Shown here piece by piece: positions 61,154 to 64,000 of a stretch of 64,000 nt of DNA. Numbering within the stretch: position 1 is the first letter of the stretch; each line of letters opens with the position of its first letter. The notes beneath the pieces are model-generated. The model was not told the DNA's origin and searched no databases. It worked only from the letters and a program-made list of their open reading frames with translations. The position numbers and the translations under genes were made by a program. The DNA is from an uncultured Oscillospiraceae bacterium. GTDB taxonomy: Bacteria > Bacillota > Clostridia > Oscillospirales > Oscillospiraceae. Where the stretch lies: positions 1-64,000 of the forward strand of contig CAJUKT010000060.1 in assembly GCA_910587255.1 (NCBI GenBank), read 5' to 3'.

Positions 61154-64000
61154 TTGAATATTGTGAATCTTGTTGCGGGTTTTTTTGGTTTCCTCTTTGG
61201 TGCGGACGGTATATGGAAAAGGATGCTTTTCCCGGCACGGGAGGAATTGGCGGAAGCCCCCCCTGACCGGATTTGCCAGTTTCCCTATATTCTTCGGCCA
61301 TTCTGCGCCGCGATCGTATTCACTTTTGTATGGCTGCTTATCACAAAAGGCCCAAACGCTTTGGTGGACACCCTTACCGCGCTGGGGCTGGCGCAGACCA
61401 TCTGGGGCGCCGCGGCGGGGCTTTTCCAGTGGGGCTGCAATCAAATCCACCTGTTCATCCAGGCCGTCAACGATTGGATCTACAGAACCTTTGCGCCGGT
61501 CCATTTTCTTTTTCCATACAACCTTGCCTTCGACCTGACGGCGATCGGGATCTACATCGCGTGCTACCGCACCTCTAAAAAGCTGTTCAGCAAGCGGTTA
61601 AGAAAATTTGGGAAGGACTGTTTGGATGCGCACCCCGCCTGGCAAAGAGGACTGAGCCGAATCTACATAATCAATGCGGCGACAGGAAAGGTGATGCTCT
61701 CTCCTAAGTGGGAGCGCCTGAGACGGGTGCTGGGCCGGATCATTACCGCGAATTTTTTCCTGGTCTATGCGCTCAATGCCGTTACCAATTTTGCCACCTC
61801 GCCGATGCATGATTTTCTCCAGATTGATTTGCTCACATTCGTTGGCTTTTTCTGCTTGATGGAGGTATACCACTTTCTGGGGCTGGGGGACGTGCCCCAG
61901 TACAAGTACAGGAAAACTACGCAGCTGAATTTAGTGAAGCTGTTCACCGACTATAAGCTGTACGCAAAGAAAAAAGGGATTCCAATCGTCACCAACTACC
62001 GGAACAGTAGGGTGGGCGTGGACGATGAAAATCAGCAGTACGTTTCCAGTTATGAGGAAGCACAGGATCCAAAAACCGTTTTTTTGTATCAATATCTGAA
62101 AGAGCGGGGTCAGACGGACTGTATGGACATGGCGGTTCAGCTGCTGGAGGGAAATAGCGCTTTTTATGCGTCCCCGTTCTACAAGGACATAGACGGATGT
62201 ATTTTCTTTTTGATGTTTCTCTCGCTGCTCCAGCAGGAAAAAGGGCTGATCTTGACGGAGGACAGCGAGATGCTTGACGAGCTGGCGCAATGGCTGAGCG
62301 ATGGCTTGGACAACCTGTCCGGTCTGAAGAAGCTGTGGAACATCGCGGTGCTCCAGGATGCCGGCGAGAATGCCGATGTGGGCATACTCCCCTTTCAGGC
62401 CTGCCCCGGACTGCTGGTAAATGAGGTAGGGGACTTCTTGGAGCAGGTGTCGTTTGTTGTCGTGCTGGAGGCGTCCAATATGCTGATCGGGGGGCAGGAA
62501 CTGGTTTTGAGCCTGGCTGAGCGCATAGCCGCAAGGACCACGGGCTGTACCTGGTTGCTGTGCGACTGGAATGCGGAAAGTATGCTGGATCTGTTTTCCC
62601 ACCTGCTTAAAATTGATCTGACCTATGTCAGCGCCACGCCGGCCGGGGCAAAAGAGGCGGTGGTTTCCTACTGGGACACAGAAACGGAACCGGCCTACAT
62701 ATGGCCTCCGGCCAAACGTTTTCTGGGCCTGGAAACCGGCATTGCCACAGTGGCGGAGAAAAATGAGGTTCCCTGCGTAAATTGGTATGGGGCGGATCGT
62801 ATGCCTGTGACCGACATCAGCTGGATCACCGCACAATATGACCAGGTGCACAGCGGCCAAATTGGCCCAGTCCGTCAGGATCATATGCCCACCCAGGTTC
62901 GGTATTCCGTCTCCGGGATTTCCCACGGAGCCGAGCCGGAGAGCTTTTTGATTGTTGAGGATTCCTGCTGCAACTGTTACGAGACCGCCCGCCAGTATGT
63001 GACCCGGGGACGGGAAAAGGCGTACGTCCATGTGCTGTCCCCTAATTACCTGCTGCGGGACTTTATGAGATCCCACAGGGCAGAAATGGAAAATGATCCC
63101 AAGTATCTTGCACAGCTGGTCCCGGAATACATGAATTCCCTGCGCAACACATACCTCCATCTTCTTCGCAGGTTGCTGGTGGAGGAGGTGCCGGGGCAGG
63201 ACATCTACATGCAGCTGAGCCGCTGCGAGGAACCGCCCAGCTTTGTCAAGCATCCCATTTCCGAGTTTTATGTAAAAGGTGCGATCAAGGAGATGATAAA
63301 AACCCTGTTGGGCATTTCCATTGATGTGAACAGCGACATCCAGGTCAAAACTCACGAGGCCTTCTCAGAAGAAGAGGCACGTATGGTGAGCCAGCCGTGG
63401 TACCACATCACGGGAAAGGAGATCCACCGCGCTTTTCTCAAGCATTTCCGGCAGGCCCGGTATATCGACGAGACCGGGCGGAAAAAATCCATCAGTCACC
63501 TGATGCTGGCCGGCCACCTGCAGCTGAAATATTTACCGGGACAATTTGTGACCATGAACGGGAAATATTATCAGATCGAACAGCTGCTGGACTCCGGAAG
63601 CGAGATGCTCCTCTCCCTGACCCGCGCCTCGGACCAGCTGAGGGAGCGGTGGTTCTACCGCCAGCTGCGCACCTATGAGGTGGACGGAGCATCTGAAAAG
63701 ATAGAACGGATGCCGCCCGTATCTGCGGAGCCCTCCCCCACTCTGAGCAGGCTCAGCCTGAATTTTACAGCAAGAACCACTGGATATATAGCCATGAAAA
63801 AGGGCTGGAACGTATGCTCAAACGACAAGGAATACACATATGAGGGCCCCGCGCGTCACTATTTCAGAAAGCAAGTGCTGCGTGTGGACCTGCCTGCGGA
63901 GGAAGTGGGAGAAGAGGATTTTTTGCCCTTTGCTGCAATCATTCACGATATGTTCTACACGTTTTTCCCCCAGTACTGCTATCTGCTCTCCGTGGCGGTG
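61154..64000 (+). CDS. Large membrane protein, cut by the window edge
   Basis: An open frame of 949 codons runs to the last base and continues beyond. It starts at TTG 61154 (NIVNLVAGFFGFLFGADGIW) with AAAGGAGAG upstream. Four or more hydrophobic segments lie in the first 250 residues; after that it is cytoplasmic, with ESFLIVEDSCCNCYETARQY and an ISHGAEPE stretch in the middle. No family is recognised. It is the fourth gene of the VWA/tubulin operon; start choice is uncertain because TTG is rare. Confidence 0.6.
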   Translation, partial: MNIVNLVAGFFGFLFGADGIWKRMLFPAREELAEAPPDRICQFPYILRPFCAAIVFTFVWLLITKGPNALVDTLTALGLAQTIWGAAAGLFQWGCNQIHLFIQAVNDWIYRTFAPVHFLFPYNLAFDLTAIGIYIACYRTSKKLFSKRLRKFGKDCLDAHPAWQRGLSRIYIINAATGKVMLSPKWERLRRVLGRIITANFFLVYALNAVTNFATSPMHDFLQIDLLTFVGFFCLMEVYHFLGLGDVPQYKYRKTTQLNLVKLFTDYKLYAKKKGIPIVTNYRNSRVGVDDENQQYVSSYEEAQDPKTVFLYQYLKERGQTDCMDMAVQLLEGNSAFYASPFYKDIDGCIFFLMFLSLLQQEKGLILTEDSEMLDELAQWLSDGLDNLSGLKKLWNIAVLQDAGENADVGILPFQACPGLLVNEVGDFLEQVSFVVVLEASNMLIGGQELVLSLAERIAARTTGCTWLLCDWNAESMLDLFSHLLKIDLTYVSATPAGAKEAVVSYWDTETEPAYIWPPAKRFLGLETGIATVAEKNEVPCVNWYGADRMPVTDISWITAQYDQVHSGQIGPVRQDHMPTQVRYSVSGISHGAEPESFLIVEDSCCNCYETARQYVTRGREKAYVHVLSPNYLLRDFMRSHRAEMENDPKYLAQLVPEYMNSLRNTYLHLLRRLLVEEVPGQDIYMQLSRCEEPPSFVKHPISEFYVKGAIKEMIKTLLGISIDVNSDIQVKTHEAFSEEEARMVSQPWYHITGKEIHRAFLKHFRQARYIDETGRKKSISHLMLAGHLQLKYLPGQFVTMNGKYYQIEQLLDSGSEMLLSLTRASDQLRERWFYRQLRTYEVDGASEKIERMPPVSAEPSPTLSRLSLNFTARTTGYIAMKKGWNVCSNDKEYTYEGPARHYFRKQVLRVDLPAEEVGEEDFLPFAAIIHDMFYTFFPQYCYLLSVAV

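Noticed and set aside
1..64000. CRISPR arrays, rRNA or complete tRNA genes
   Set aside because: No regularly spaced repeats and no cloverleaf or rRNA sequence was found on reading.

Overview
The window looks like a mobile, accessory-rich stretch of a Gram-positive Clostridia chromosome, most likely an Oscillospirales-type gut bacterium. Reasons: GC-rich genes with strong AGGAGG-type ribosome sites and many 1-4 base overlaps, gut-Clostridia protein families (DUF4317, YolD-like, tandem large serine recombinases), a flagellin and a CsrA-like regulator. The species cannot be fixed from sequence alone.

Layout. 1-950: an IS200-type insertion sequence. 990-3950: two small XRE repressors, a regulator joining sigma-region-4-like helices to an RNA polymerase alpha-CTD-like tail, and an unknown gene. 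4080-7665 (minus strand): a DNA-damage type cassette with a frameshifted Y-family DNA polymerase, a YolD-like protein, a DUF4317 protein and a small DUF6465-like protein. 7700-7990: a divergent control region with a dyad, 15-base repeats and an attenuator. 7992-20890 (plus strand): a long operon of an integrative element. It combines a PRTRC-like ubiquitin-type set (JAMM peptidase, E1-like ThiF, E2-like protein B) with a sliding clamp, a methyltransferase, a Rad52-type annealing protein, an SMC/RecF-like ATPase and a CHC2 primase.

21283-26000 is the most interesting part: a serine resolvase, then a TnpB homologue in which all three RuvC catalytic acids are replaced (Lys204, Arg288, Glu369) while its zinc finger is intact, then a putative guide-RNA region, a long CsrA-like protein, and a complete flagellin. 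This has the hallmarks of a TldR (TnpB-like nuclease-dead repressor) module. My reading is that the element brings its own flagellin and silences the host's by guide RNA, with CsrA-type control added. 26068-40007 continues on the same strand as a flagellin glycosylation island: two GT2-type transferases, a CDP-sugar pathway (rfbF, rfbG, epimerase, aminotransferase, C-methyltransferase), a radical SAM enzyme, an alkaline-phosphatase-superfamily transferase, an APS-kinase/methyltransferase fusion and a PHP phosphatase. The cargo could therefore replace the filament protein and its sugar coat together.

40150-51650: an orphan response regulator, a sigma-like protein, a DUF6870 protein and two back-to-back serine recombinase modules. 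The first has three intact overlapping recombinases. The second has a 5'-truncated recombinase, a catalytic-domain-less one, an N-terminal domain whose serine is replaced by alanine, and an intact one. 51690-53180: a gene-poor junction with a promoter/terminator-bounded structured RNA and decayed gene scraps. 53184-64000: an operon of a secreted VWA protein, a tubulin-superfamily GTPase and two membrane proteins, the last cut by the window edge. It matches a predicted VWA/tubulin membrane-remodelling system.
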